DNA of 64,000 bases from Duganella sp. Root1480D1 (GTDB lineage: Bacteria; Pseudomonadota; Gammaproteobacteria; Burkholderiales; Burkholderiaceae_D): the NCBI RefSeq assembly GCF_001427305.1, contig NZ_LMFZ01000045.1, positions 246,598 through 310,597 on the forward strand, written 5' to 3'. Below, one piece after another: positions 35,487 through 43,227 of the stretch (the stretch's first letter is position 1; every line of letters begins with the position of its first letter). The notes below the pieces were generated by a model. That model was not told where the DNA came from. It did no database searches and worked only from the letters and a program-made list of their open reading frames with translations. The translations under genes were made by a program, and so were the position numbers.

Positions 35487-36719
35487 TCAGATCCCCAGTT
35501 GCTGACGTTGCACGCGCAAATGTTCCGGCAATTCCTTGTAGATGCCGTCAAACATTTCCGCGGGACTGAAAGTGTGGCCGCTGGCCATGGTGCCGTATTG
35601 CTCGGCCTCCTTCTGCGCGGCCAGGACTTCCGCCTCCAACAGCTTCTGGGTTTCCTCGTGCTCCTGTTCGGACCACGCGCCGGCTTTGATCAGGTACTGT
35701 TTCAGGCGCGCGATCGGATCGCCGAGCGGGAAATGCGACCAGTCGTCGCCTGGACGGTACTTCGACGGATCATCCGACGTCGAATGCGGGCCTGCGCGGT
35801 AGGTCACCCATTCGATCAGGCATGGCCCGAGATTGCGGCGCGCACGCTCCGCAGCCCAGCGCGAGGCGGCGTACACCGCCAGGAAGTCGTTGCCATCGAC
35901 CCGCAGCGATGCGATACCGCAGCCGACGCCACGCGCGGCAAACGTGGTGTCCTCTCCACCGGCGATCGCCTGGAAGGTCGAGATGGCCCACTGGTTATTG
36001 ACCACATTCAGGATCACCGGTGCACGGTACACGTGGGCGAACGTCAGGGCGGTATCGAAGTCCGCTTCCGCCGTGGCGCCGTCGCCGATCCATGCCGAGG
36101 CGATCTTGGTATCGCCCTTGATCGCGGAAGCCATGCCCCAGCCGACCGCCTGGATGTATTGCGTCGCCAGGTTGCCGGAGATGGAGAAGAAGCCAGCCTT
36201 TTTCACTGAATACATCACAGGTAACTGGCGGCCCTTGAGCGGATCGCGTTCATTCGACATCAATTGGCAGATCATGTCGACCATCGGATAGTCGCGCACG
36301 ACAAGTATGCTTTGCTGGCGATAGGTCGGAAAGCACATATCGTCCACATTCAGCGCGAGTGCTTGCGCGGTGCCAATCGCCTCCTCGCCAAGGCTCTGCA
36401 TGTAAAACGACATCTTCTTCTGGCGCTGCGCCATCAGCATGCGGCTATCGAAGATACGGGTCTTCATCATGGCGCGCATGCCTTTGCGCAATACTTCGAT
36501 ATCAATTTCGGGTACCCACGGCCCGACGGCGTTACCTTCGGCATCGATCACGCTGATCAGGGAGTACGCAAGATCCCGCGTATCCATGGGCGCCACGTCG
36601 ACTTCGGGACGGCGCACGGCACCGGCCGGCGACAGGCGGAGATAGGAAAAATCAGTTGCACAACCTGGACGCCCCGTAGGTTCGGGCACGTGCAGGCGAA
36701 GTGGTTCGCCCTTGCTCAT
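35487..36719 (-). CDS. bkdA1: Branched-chain 2-oxoacid dehydrogenase E1 subunit alpha
   Basis: A 410-residue E1alpha, the same length as the Pseudomonas protein as I remember it. The thiamine-diphosphate motif is GDGATAEADFDTALTFAHVY...VVNNQ (GDG-x(n)-NN), and the phosphorylation-loop-like region HSTSDDPSKYR is present. The long N-terminal extension before the E1 fold (residues 1-60) is typical of bacterial BkdA1 and absent from PDH E1alpha. First gene of the operon; the ribosome-binding site AAGGAATCTGA precedes the ATG. The 232-bp upstream space holds the operon promoter and, on the other strand, the sigma-28 site. No bkdR/Lrp regulator is adjacent. Confidence 0.95.
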   Translation of the reverse strand: MSKGEPLRLHVPEPTGRPGCATDFSYLRLSPAGAVRRPEVDVAPMDTRDLAYSLISVIDAEGNAVGPWVPEIDIEVLRKGMRAMMKTRIFDSRMLMAQRQKKMSFYMQSLGEEAIGTAQALALNVDDMCFPTYRQQSILVVRDYPMVDMICQLMSNERDPLKGRQLPVMYSVKKAGFFSISGNLATQYIQAVGWGMASAIKGDTKIASAWIGDGATAEADFDTALTFAHVYRAPVILNVVNNQWAISTFQAIAGGEDTTFAARGVGCGIASLRVDGNDFLAVYAASRWAAERARRNLGPCLIEWVTYRAGPHSTSDDPSKYRPGDDWSHFPLGDPIARLKQYLIKAGAWSEQEHEETQKLLEAEVLAAQKEAEQYGTMASGHTFSPAEMFDGIYKELPEHLRVQRQQLGI

Positions 36720-36917
36720 TCAGATTCCTTCACGTGCGATGGTAACGCACTTGGAGTGGTCAATCCCGGCTGGCCGATAGCGGGTAGCGGCGGCTTGCCT
36801 GGACTGTGGAACCGCCCGTTGCGAATCGCAAATCGGGCACGAAAAACATTTCCTTGAAAGCAACGCTAGCGTAGCACGCTTTTTTGTTCTCATGAAGGGG
36901 GACACATGTTCAGAAAT

Positions 36918-36945
36918 TAAAGTTTCGTAAATGACTTGCCGATAA
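36918..36945 (+). promoter_or_regulatory. Near-consensus sigma-28 (FliA) flagellar promoter
   Basis: Both 8-base boxes match the FliA consensus exactly: TAAAGTTT at 36918-36925 and GCCGATAA at 36938-36945. The spacer is 12 bases, one more than the usual 11. The predicted transcription start, about 7 bases after the second box, falls at or next to the ATG (36952) of the unknown gene, so the message would be leaderless or nearly so. The match of 16 fixed bases in an intergenic region is very unlikely by chance. Confidence 0.75.
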
Positions 36946-36951
36946 GCGGGC

Positions 36952-38367
36952 ATGAACTTCATATCCAGCCTCTCCAACTGGCAACCCGCTACCCGCTACG
37001 CCGCCCCCGCGCCGGCCCGGACTATCAATCCGATTGTGGCCAAGCTCGACGCAGCAGCGGCGGCGTCTTCGCCTTCAACCATCGTCACCCTGAGCCCGCA
37101 AGCGCTTGCGGCTGCCGCTGCCCCGGTTTCGACCAGCCTACGCTACCAGGACCTTGGCGCCGAAATGCTCAAGCAGCTCGGCTCCGGATCGATCCTTCCG
37201 GTCGACCATGCCAAACTGCCCGATTCGATCGATAACAAGTTCACGCTGATCATCACCACACAAGGTGGCGCCCAGGTCGACCTGACGTTAGCCGATGTGG
37301 ACGGAGAGATGATCTACCAGGTCAGCTCGAGCGCCGAGCTGGATAACGACGAGCGCAAGGCCCTGTCCGATTTGGCAGCCGGCTTCCAGGCCGCCATTGA
37401 CGGAATGACTGGATCGAACCCGCAAATCCGGCTAAGCGGCCTGACGCAGTTCGACAGCAAGTTTGTGAAGTCCATCGACTTCCGCGCAGAAGTGGCCGGC
37501 CCGGAATCCGCACCGCAGACCCTGGATCTCCATATTGACGACTCGGTACGCAAAGTGAGCATTGGCGGCCCTGACGGGCAGGCAGAAGTGAACGTGGACA
37601 CCGGCAGCCTGGAGCATCTTGGCACCAGGAAGCAGCAGGCCAAGGCGATCAACAATTACCTGGCCCAATTCGATCAGGCTGTCTCGCGCGGACACGGCGA
37701 CAAGAAGTTGATGTCCATGTTCAAAGACGCCTTCTCCGATATGCACCGAACCGCCATCGCCGACGACCCTGACGACTTCCTGCGTACTTCATCGAAGTGG
37801 CAACTGAATGCCGACGACCGCTCCACACTGACCGGCCTTTCCGATTTCAGCGCTTCCGTCACCCAGACGCCAAAATCCAGCAATCCGCGCAAGGCGTGGG
37901 AACAGGACACGTTCTCCTTCGATGTGTCGCAGACGACCAGGGTGGGCGGCACAAGTCATGACGACCGCAAAATTAATCAAACCCAGCAATCGCACCTGGG
38001 GGCCCAGTACCATACAGACATCGGCAAATCCGGCCCGCCATTTTTCGATGGGACACTGGAAACCCAGAACTATGAGTACCACCAGGTCGACGATAATGCG
38101 CGCAGCGACGTTTCGCTGAATTACAGGTTGGGCAAGCTGAAGAAGGCAAGCCTGGAACAGATGGCCAAGCAATCCGAGCAGGTGCAGACCTTCTTCCTGG
38201 GCAAGCTGAAGTCGGACAAAACCATCCCGAGCCAGCAGTCGATCGTGCGCGACCTGCTCTCCTCGCTCACCTCGTATGAACACATCAAAGGCGATGACGC
38301 GCTGAACGACAATGTTTTCCTGCTCAGCTCACCTGGCGAACTGGTCGCCCGCAACCAGCAGTTCTGA
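36952..38367 (+). CDS. Unknown 471-residue protein, probably in the flagellar/motility regulon
   Basis: A cytoplasmic-looking protein with no signal peptide or membrane helix. The N-terminal 60 residues are Ala/Pro/Ser-rich and probably unfolded (AAAAASSPSTIVTLSPQALA), like the flexible N-termini of flagellar accessory or secreted proteins. The centre is strand-rich (LTLADVDGEMIYQVSS, ASVTQTPKSSNPR) and the C-terminal third is charged and helical (LSLNYRLGKLKKASLEQMAKQ). No known domain was recognised. The only functional clue is the FliA-type promoter directly upstream. If the transcript starts at the predicted point, the ATG at 36952 would be read from a leaderless message; no Shine-Dalgarno sequence is obvious. 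Confidence 0.7.
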   Translation: MNFISSLSNWQPATRYAAPAPARTINPIVAKLDAAAAASSPSTIVTLSPQALAAAAAPVSTSLRYQDLGAEMLKQLGSGSILPVDHAKLPDSIDNKFTLIITTQGGAQVDLTLADVDGEMIYQVSSSAELDNDERKALSDLAAGFQAAIDGMTGSNPQIRLSGLTQFDSKFVKSIDFRAEVAGPESAPQTLDLHIDDSVRKVSIGGPDGQAEVNVDTGSLEHLGTRKQQAKAINNYLAQFDQAVSRGHGDKKLMSMFKDAFSDMHRTAIADDPDDFLRTSSKWQLNADDRSTLTGLSDFSASVTQTPKSSNPRKAWEQDTFSFDVSQTTRVGGTSHDDRKINQTQQSHLGAQYHTDIGKSGPPFFDGTLETQNYEYHQVDDNARSDVSLNYRLGKLKKASLEQMAKQSEQVQTFFLGKLKSDKTIPSQQSIVRDLLSSLTSYEHIKGDDALNDNVFLLSSPGELVARNQQF

Positions 38368-38370
38368 GAG

Positions 38371-39414
38371 CTACGCGACCGGTGGAAAGCGGAAGGCGCC
38401 ATGATCCAAAGGCAGCACCTCCCGCGCAACTGAAGCGGCGAGCGGCATGCCCCGTTCGCTCTTCGTGAGGGCCACAAAGCCATCCTTTGAAGTGGTCGAC
38501 GCCATTGCAAATGCGCGGAAGCCGGGGTTGTTACCCCATTGCCAGATACAGCTTCCGCCCGCGCTTTTCTCGATACCCCAGCCAAGCCCCCATGCCAGGC
38601 CAAGCGGCTCGCTTACTTCGACTGGCGCAGCGAGCACCATCCGGATCAGGGCATCATCGGCCAGAAGCGCGGACATGAAGCGCGCATAGTCCGATGCCGT
38701 GGTGTAAAGGGTAGATGCGGCCACGGCACTTCGGAAACGGGCTCGCTGCGACAGGCCCAGGTACATCCTGCCTGCCACAGCCCGGGTTTCGAATGCGTCG
38801 CGCCAGACCAGGCTCGTATCGCTCATCCCGAGCGGCATGAACAGCTGCCGGTCAAGATAGACCGCAAGCTCGGTCTGGGTAATCGCCTCCATGATGCCCT
38901 GCAGGAGCACATAGCCTTCGCCGGAATAACGCCAGTCTTTACCGGGCTCGGAAACAAATGCCAGCGGTTTGCTGGACCAGTTCGGAAAGCCGGAACTATG
39001 ATTCAGCAAATGGGCCACGGTGATCCGCTCCAGCATCTTCGGAGGAACGAGATCAAACGAATCGCGAGCCGATCGCTTTAGGGGATCGTGATAATGCCTG
39101 TAGCCGTCAGGAAGGTAATGCGACACGGGCGCAGCCAATTCGAGCCAGCCGGCCTGCGCCAACCGAAGCGCAGCGAAGGCAACAACCGGTTTGGTCAGCG
39201 ATGCAGCCTGGAAAATGGCATCCGGCGCGCCGGCTACCGCGTGGGTCCCCAGTGGCGACCCTGAACGAAGTACGGAATACGTCACTGCGCTTGCGTTCAA
39301 ACTCTTCGCAGACTCCGGCAGTGAACCTTTACGCCCTGGCTCCAGGGTACTCGCGCAGGACGCAAGAAGCGGCAAACCCGCTCCAGCCAAAAGAAATTCA
39401 CGCCGACGTATCAA
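38371..39414 (-). CDS. Lipoprotein serine hydrolase, class C beta-lactamase / esterase family
   Basis: A 347-residue penicillin-binding-like hydrolase. The N-terminus MIRRREFLLAGAGLPLLASC combines an RRREF twin-arginine-like motif with a lipobox (Cys20), suggesting Tat export and lipid anchoring. The nucleophile motif is ASLTK (Ser72, Lys75) and the second motif WRYSGEGY carries the catalytic Tyr; the final KTG-like box is replaced by a HAVAG-type or WGNNPG loop region. Such proteins are esterases, D-aminopeptidases or peptidoglycan hydrolases rather than true beta-lactamases. The start is a TTG (39414) preceded by GGAAGG. Confidence 0.8.
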   Translation of the reverse strand: MIRRREFLLAGAGLPLLASCASTLEPGRKGSLPESAKSLNASAVTYSVLRSGSPLGTHAVAGAPDAIFQAASLTKPVVAFAALRLAQAGWLELAAPVSHYLPDGYRHYHDPLKRSARDSFDLVPPKMLERITVAHLLNHSSGFPNWSSKPLAFVSEPGKDWRYSGEGYVLLQGIMEAITQTELAVYLDRQLFMPLGMSDTSLVWRDAFETRAVAGRMYLGLSQRARFRSAVAASTLYTTASDYARFMSALLADDALIRMVLAAPVEVSEPLGLAWGLGWGIEKSAGGSCIWQWGNNPGFRAFAMASTTSKDGFVALTKSERGMPLAASVAREVLPLDHGAFRFPPVA

Positions 39415-39438
39415 AGGGCCAACCTTCCTTAAACTTGC

Positions 39439-40176
39439 TCAGTGTGGTTCATGCGGTCGATACCGCGCCAGGATCGACTGGATCGTGCCACGCGCCTTAA
39501 GTGCCGCGATCGCCCGGTTCAGCTCCTCGATGCCGAGCTTGCCTCGTGCGGGAACGGCACAGAAAGTGTCGAAATCCGTAATCTTCAGGTTGTGATCCGC
39601 CAGGCGTGCCCGTTCCGGATGCACCTTGCGCTGGTAGTCGAAATAGATTCGGTTCGTGAAAATGAGATCGAAGCGCCCGAGCAGCAATTTTTCCAGGTTC
39701 TGGCTATCGTTCGCCGCATTGTCGCGCAGGATTTGGAGCTGCAGGTGCGCTACTTCCGGATACCGGTAACCACGCACCGTGCCCACCCGCAGGCCTGCAA
39801 TAGCGTCCAGGGAGGTGGGCGCCGGTGTCTCGCGGCGCATGGCGACGATCATCCGATTCGAAATGATCGCGTCGGTCCAGAGGAAGGTCTGATTATCGAG
39901 CCATTCGGGCCGCAAGTCGCACAGCAAGTCGGCGTGGCCCCTCAGCAGCGCGCCTTCCACACGGGTGCGAGGCAGGACCAGGTATCGTGGCTGGAGGTGC
40001 AGCTGTGCCCCTAACGCGTCGCCGAGTTCCTTGAGTATCCCTCCCCTCAGCTGTTCGTCGCGAATGTCCGTCATAGGCATGCCACTGCCGTTGGAGATTG
40101 CCATCACCAGTTCGGATGCGAATAGAGTCTTTGAACTTAAAAGAATGACTGCAAGCAAATGGCGCGTGAAGGACAT
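39439..40176 (-). CDS. Periplasmic substrate-binding protein (SBP_bac_3 type)
   Basis: A 245-residue secreted protein: signal peptide to about residue 20, then a bilobed amino-acid-binding-like fold (GGILKELGDALGAQLHLQPRY, NRMIVAMRRETPAPTSLDAIAGLRVGTVRGY). No ABC permease or ATPase gene is adjacent, so it may be an orphan binding protein or a sensor module, as found in many betaproteobacteria. ATG 40176 gives the signal peptide at the N-terminus. It ends 24 bases before the serine hydrolase start, which suggests cotranscription. Confidence 0.82.
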   Translation of the reverse strand: MSFTRHLLAVILLSSKTLFASELVMAISNGSGMPMTDIRDEQLRGGILKELGDALGAQLHLQPRYLVLPRTRVEGALLRGHADLLCDLRPEWLDNQTFLWTDAIISNRMIVAMRRETPAPTSLDAIAGLRVGTVRGYRYPEVAHLQLQILRDNAANDSQNLEKLLLGRFDLIFTNRIYFDYQRKVHPERARLADHNLKITDFDTFCAVPARGKLGIEELNRAIAALKARGTIQSILARYRPHEPH

Positions 40177-40257
40177 CGTCAACCCGAGATTTATCCTGGA
40201 ACATGCGTTCCTAATTTCCGTTTCTTGTGATGATAACCGGACCATCTAACCGGGAGC

Positions 40258-40285
40258 AAAAAAGGCCCCTGAAAACTCAGGGGCC
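40258..40285 (-). terminator. Rho-independent terminator after the M64 peptidase/small secreted protein pair
   Basis: Read on the minus strand: a perfect 9-bp stem (GGCCCCTGA / TCAGGGGCC, 40264-40285) with a 4-base loop, then a six-base U-tract (40258-40263). It lies 47 bases beyond the stop of the small secreted protein and before the binding-protein gene. This is the textbook form and separates two minus-strand transcription units. Confidence 0.92.
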
Positions 40286-40331
40286 TAAAACAGGCTGGCA
40301 CGGGGTGCCCCGGCCTACCTTAAGCGCAACT

Positions 40332-40841
40332 TCACAAATTCGACTGCATGATCGTCGCCCCAGTCAATTTGTCGCGAACGGTGACGCTACGGGCCCCAAG
40401 CGAACGCCCATCGGCATACAATGGAACGACCAATCGCCAGTCGATGGTCCCGGTCTCATCGATCCATTGGTAATCCGAGTTCGACTTCGAATACGCTTCA
40501 GCTTCGCGCCTTGCCGGGCTGTCCACATAGAAAGTGCGGCGCGTTTCGCCCTCGATCACAACTTCCCACATCCCGCCCTCGCGTGCAAACACTTTAGGAG
40601 CATAGGCGGCGATGCGCTTGACGGACTCGATCCGCGCAGCACGTACTTCGCCTTTCACAACATCGAGCTTGATCGCCAGTACGGCGACCTGCTGCTGTCC
40701 CGCCGGCGCGGTGGCCGGCTTGGCACCTTCGATATGCGCGGCACTTCGCAAAGCCCTGGAGCGCTCAGGATCTTGTTGCTGGGCCTGAGCCAGCGTAAGA
40801 CCCGCTCCGCAAATCACGATGGCAACAAAAGTCTTTTTCAT
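40332..40841 (-). CDS. Small secreted protein of unknown function
   Basis: A 169-residue protein with a signal peptide (cleavage near AQAQQQ, residue 19-20). The mature part is charged, with predicted strands (AVLAIKLDVVKGEVRAAR, MWEVVIEGETRRTFYVD), and has no recognised domain or cysteine. It follows the M64-type peptidase by 16 bases and is followed by a strong terminator, so the pair forms a two-gene unit; a role as partner, chaperone or inhibitor of the peptidase is possible but only inferred. Confidence 0.65.
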   Translation of the reverse strand: MKKTFVAIVICGAGLTLAQAQQQDPERSRALRSAAHIEGAKPATAPAGQQQVAVLAIKLDVVKGEVRAARIESVKRIAAYAPKVFAREGGMWEVVIEGETRRTFYVDSPARREAEAYSKSNSDYQWIDETGTIDWRLVVPLYADGRSLGARSVTVRDKLTGATIMQSNL

Positions 40842-40857
40842 GATGTTCTCCTGTCAT

Positions 40858-41763
40858 TCAAGGGTGCCATGGTGGCGGAACCGTGTAGCTCCAGTGGGCT
40901 GGTGCAAATGCCGCGGGTTGCGTGATCGCAGGAGCACCCGACAGGCCGTGATAAGCCGCGCGCATCACTGCCCAATCGGCCGGACCTGCCTCCCACACTT
41001 CGTCGCCGGCATTGCGCATGATCAGGTTGTCCGTAATATTGCCCTGCGAGCGCCACCAGACCGATCCATCCCTGCTGGAGGTCAGCGATTGGCAGTTGCG
41101 CCAGCCGGCGTTCGCGCTGTCACCATTGCAGGCCGCCTGTGAGCTGTACATGACAGGGGCCTTCGTGAAATAGCCGCCATCGCAGCAGTATTCGTCGGGC
41201 AGGCCGAACAGGCCATGGCCGGTCTCATGCACGATGGTCCTATAGCTGGTTGGCTCGGCAGTCGCCCGTCCGCCGCCGCCGCAGTCGCGTAGTTCATTAC
41301 GGTGGATGAGAACGATCTGGTCGGCGAAGACACCGTCTGAATTGACCTGCCCCGGCCAGGTAACGATCGGGCAGCGGAATTGACCACCCGGACCCGGCGC
41401 CTGTTCAACCACCGTGCCGCTGGCAGTCATGTAGAAGTAGTTGTAGACACCCCAGGCATTGAAATAGGCGCGATTTTGCCAGTAGCCGTTCTCGATCACA
41501 TTGGCCAGGTCGTTGACGAACGCCTGGCGGTTAGCCAGAACCGACATGTCGCCATAAGAAGTGTCAGGAACGAAGAGCACGTTGAATGCCCGATCCCGGT
41601 CGCTCTGTACCACATACATTTCGAACACCGTGCTGCCGGACACCGGCGTATCGTCATTGTGGACGGTGCGCGTAATCTGGCACCCCGTGAGCAGCGAAGC
41701 CACGATTGCCGCGAAAATGGCTCCCAGCAGATTGAGTCGATTTGAAAAGTAATGCCCTGTCAT
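40858..41763 (-). CDS. Lipoprotein metallopeptidase, M64 (IgA peptidase)-like
   Basis: A 301-residue protein with a lipoprotein signal (LLTGC, Cys28). The zinc motif is HETGHGLFGLPDEY (residues 179-192), the extended HExxHxxxGxxDE pattern of the M64 family and related metzincins. The FVPDTSYGDM segment (residues 65-73) resembles the opening of the catalytic domain in M64. An abundance of cysteines (131, 161, 193, 194) suggests disulfides. It would cleave proteins outside the cell or at the surface. ATG 41763 is preferred to an upstream frame because it gives the signal. Confidence 0.72.
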   Translation of the reverse strand: MTGHYFSNRLNLLGAIFAAIVASLLTGCQITRTVHNDDTPVSGSTVFEMYVVQSDRDRAFNVLFVPDTSYGDMSVLANRQAFVNDLANVIENGYWQNRAYFNAWGVYNYFYMTASGTVVEQAPGPGGQFRCPIVTWPGQVNSDGVFADQIVLIHRNELRDCGGGGRATAEPTSYRTIVHETGHGLFGLPDEYCCDGGYFTKAPVMYSSQAACNGDSANAGWRNCQSLTSSRDGSVWWRSQGNITDNLIMRNAGDEVWEAGPADWAVMRAAYHGLSGAPAITQPAAFAPAHWSYTVPPPWHP

Positions 41764-42048
41764 GATGAGCTCCCTGTTTTGTTGACCGAGGTGATCAGCA
41801 ACTGCGCCGATACCTTGCAATGAACTTTAAGGAAGTACAGGACTGGACGAATTGGTACTGCCACCTAAATTTAAGCGACCTCGACACCCAGATTTGAAAT
41901 CGGAACCTGGGGCGCAGGCACGGGGACATCGTTAAATTGTCGCTCCGATTACCGACGAATCTCCACGATGAGCGGTGGCAGCGCCGTATAAAATTGATAT
42001 CACTGGCACTGACCCTTACTGCTGCCGTTCTTCGAGAAAGGATAAACC

Positions 42049-43116
42049 TTGAAACTGATGTCCTCTAACCTGGCGCGCCACTTCGCCGTCGCCGCATTCT
42101 GCCTTTCCTCCTTAGCCATCGCCGCACCTGCCTCCGCCAGCCCTGACTGGGCAATCGATGTCGCGGGGGGCGAAGATCATCCCTTGATCCAGCGCTATAA
42201 CAATTCCTGGATGATGGCCTACAAAAAGATCGGTTTCGACCAGACGACTTTTCCTGGCAAGCTGGGTTTGGACAGCCACAATGAGTTCATCAGCCCGATC
42301 ACAGTAGAGGGCCAGATCACCCGCATGGTGTACTTCGCACCGCTCGGCAAGACCCCGCTGGAAGTGCATCGCAACTATGAACAGGCATTGAAGGCGGCTG
42401 GATTCAAAGCCATCATCAGTTGCACGCCGCGCGACAAGGGGTGCGAACACATGCGCTACGGCTTTGACGACCATTACAGCAGCATGAAGGAAGCCGATTT
42501 CCGCGCCAACCGGGCACGCCATCCGGAAAAATCCGCGCTCAATAACCAGATGTTTTCGCTGGGTGGCACGAATATGCTCGGTACCGACGACCTCTATTTC
42601 ACTTACGGCACCTTGACCAAGGATGGCAACACCGTGCACGCGATGCTCAATACCGGCAAGGTCTATCGCACCGATTTCACCACGACTTACATCGAAATCG
42701 CCGAGCCGCAAGCCATGCAAGGCGGCCAGGTTACGGTCAATGCGGACGCGCTGAAAAACGCCTTGCAGTCCAGCGGCAAAGTCGCCCTGTACGGCATCTA
42801 CTTCGATACCGGTAAGTCGGAAATCAAAGCCGCGGAATCCAAAACGCAATTGGACGAAATGGCGAAACTCCTGAAGAGCCAGCCTGCACTGAAGGTCTAC
42901 ATCGTTGGCCACACGGATAACCAGGGCAACCTTGACGCCAACCAGGCATTGTCCCAACAACGTGCACAAGCGGTGGTGGCCGCGCTGACCAAACAGTATC
43001 AGATTGCCGCCACGCGCGTGGCGAGCAAAGGCGTCGCCAGCCTGGCACCGGTCGCGTCGAACGATAACGATGCCGGACGTGCCAAGAACCGCCGGGTGGA
43101 ACTGGTCGTTCAGTAG
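42049..43116 (+). CDS. OmpA-family outer-membrane protein with N-terminal DUF4892-like domain
   Basis: A 355-residue protein with a signal peptide (to about residue 31, ASASPDW). The N-terminal half resembles DUF4892-type domains (EVHRNYEQALKAAGFKAIISC); the C-terminal OmpA domain binds peptidoglycan (TDNQGNLDANQALSQQRAQAV, then NRRVELVVQ). It should link the outer membrane to the cell wall. The best start is the TTG at 42049, 6 bases after AAGGA; the ATG three codons later is too far from that site. Flanked by a 285-bp upstream region without a gene and, downstream, by the lower-GC fusion gene. Confidence 0.82.
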   Translation: MKLMSSNLARHFAVAAFCLSSLAIAAPASASPDWAIDVAGGEDHPLIQRYNNSWMMAYKKIGFDQTTFPGKLGLDSHNEFISPITVEGQITRMVYFAPLGKTPLEVHRNYEQALKAAGFKAIISCTPRDKGCEHMRYGFDDHYSSMKEADFRANRARHPEKSALNNQMFSLGGTNMLGTDDLYFTYGTLTKDGNTVHAMLNTGKVYRTDFTTTYIEIAEPQAMQGGQVTVNADALKNALQSSGKVALYGIYFDTGKSEIKAAESKTQLDEMAKLLKSQPALKVYIVGHTDNQGNLDANQALSQQRAQAVVAALTKQYQIAATRVASKGVASLAPVASNDNDAGRAKNRRVELVVQ

Positions 43117-43180
43117 CCCTGTTCACGGATCACCTGGTCTATCAATTCTAGCGCGGCGAGCTTCCTGTATCGACGTGGGC

Positions 43181-43214
43181 GTCGCTTAAACAGCAGCAGA
43201 GGCTGTTTAGCGAC
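43181..43214. repeat. Strong inverted repeat at the edge of the lower-GC gene
   Basis: Arms GTCGCTTAAACAGC (43181-43194) and GCTGTTTAGCGAC (43202-43214) pair over 13 bp with one bulged base and a 7-base loop. There is no U-tract, so it is a weak terminator at best. It lies between the ompA-like stop and the convergent ATPase-methyltransferase stop. It could be a bidirectional terminator or a boundary of an inserted cassette. Confidence 0.6.
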
Positions 43215-43227
43215 GTCATCGTTGAGG

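Noticed and set aside
38371..39414. True class C beta-lactamase
   Set aside because: The SxxK and YSx motifs are present, but the terminal KTG box is not evident and a lipobox is present, so esterase or peptidase roles are as likely.
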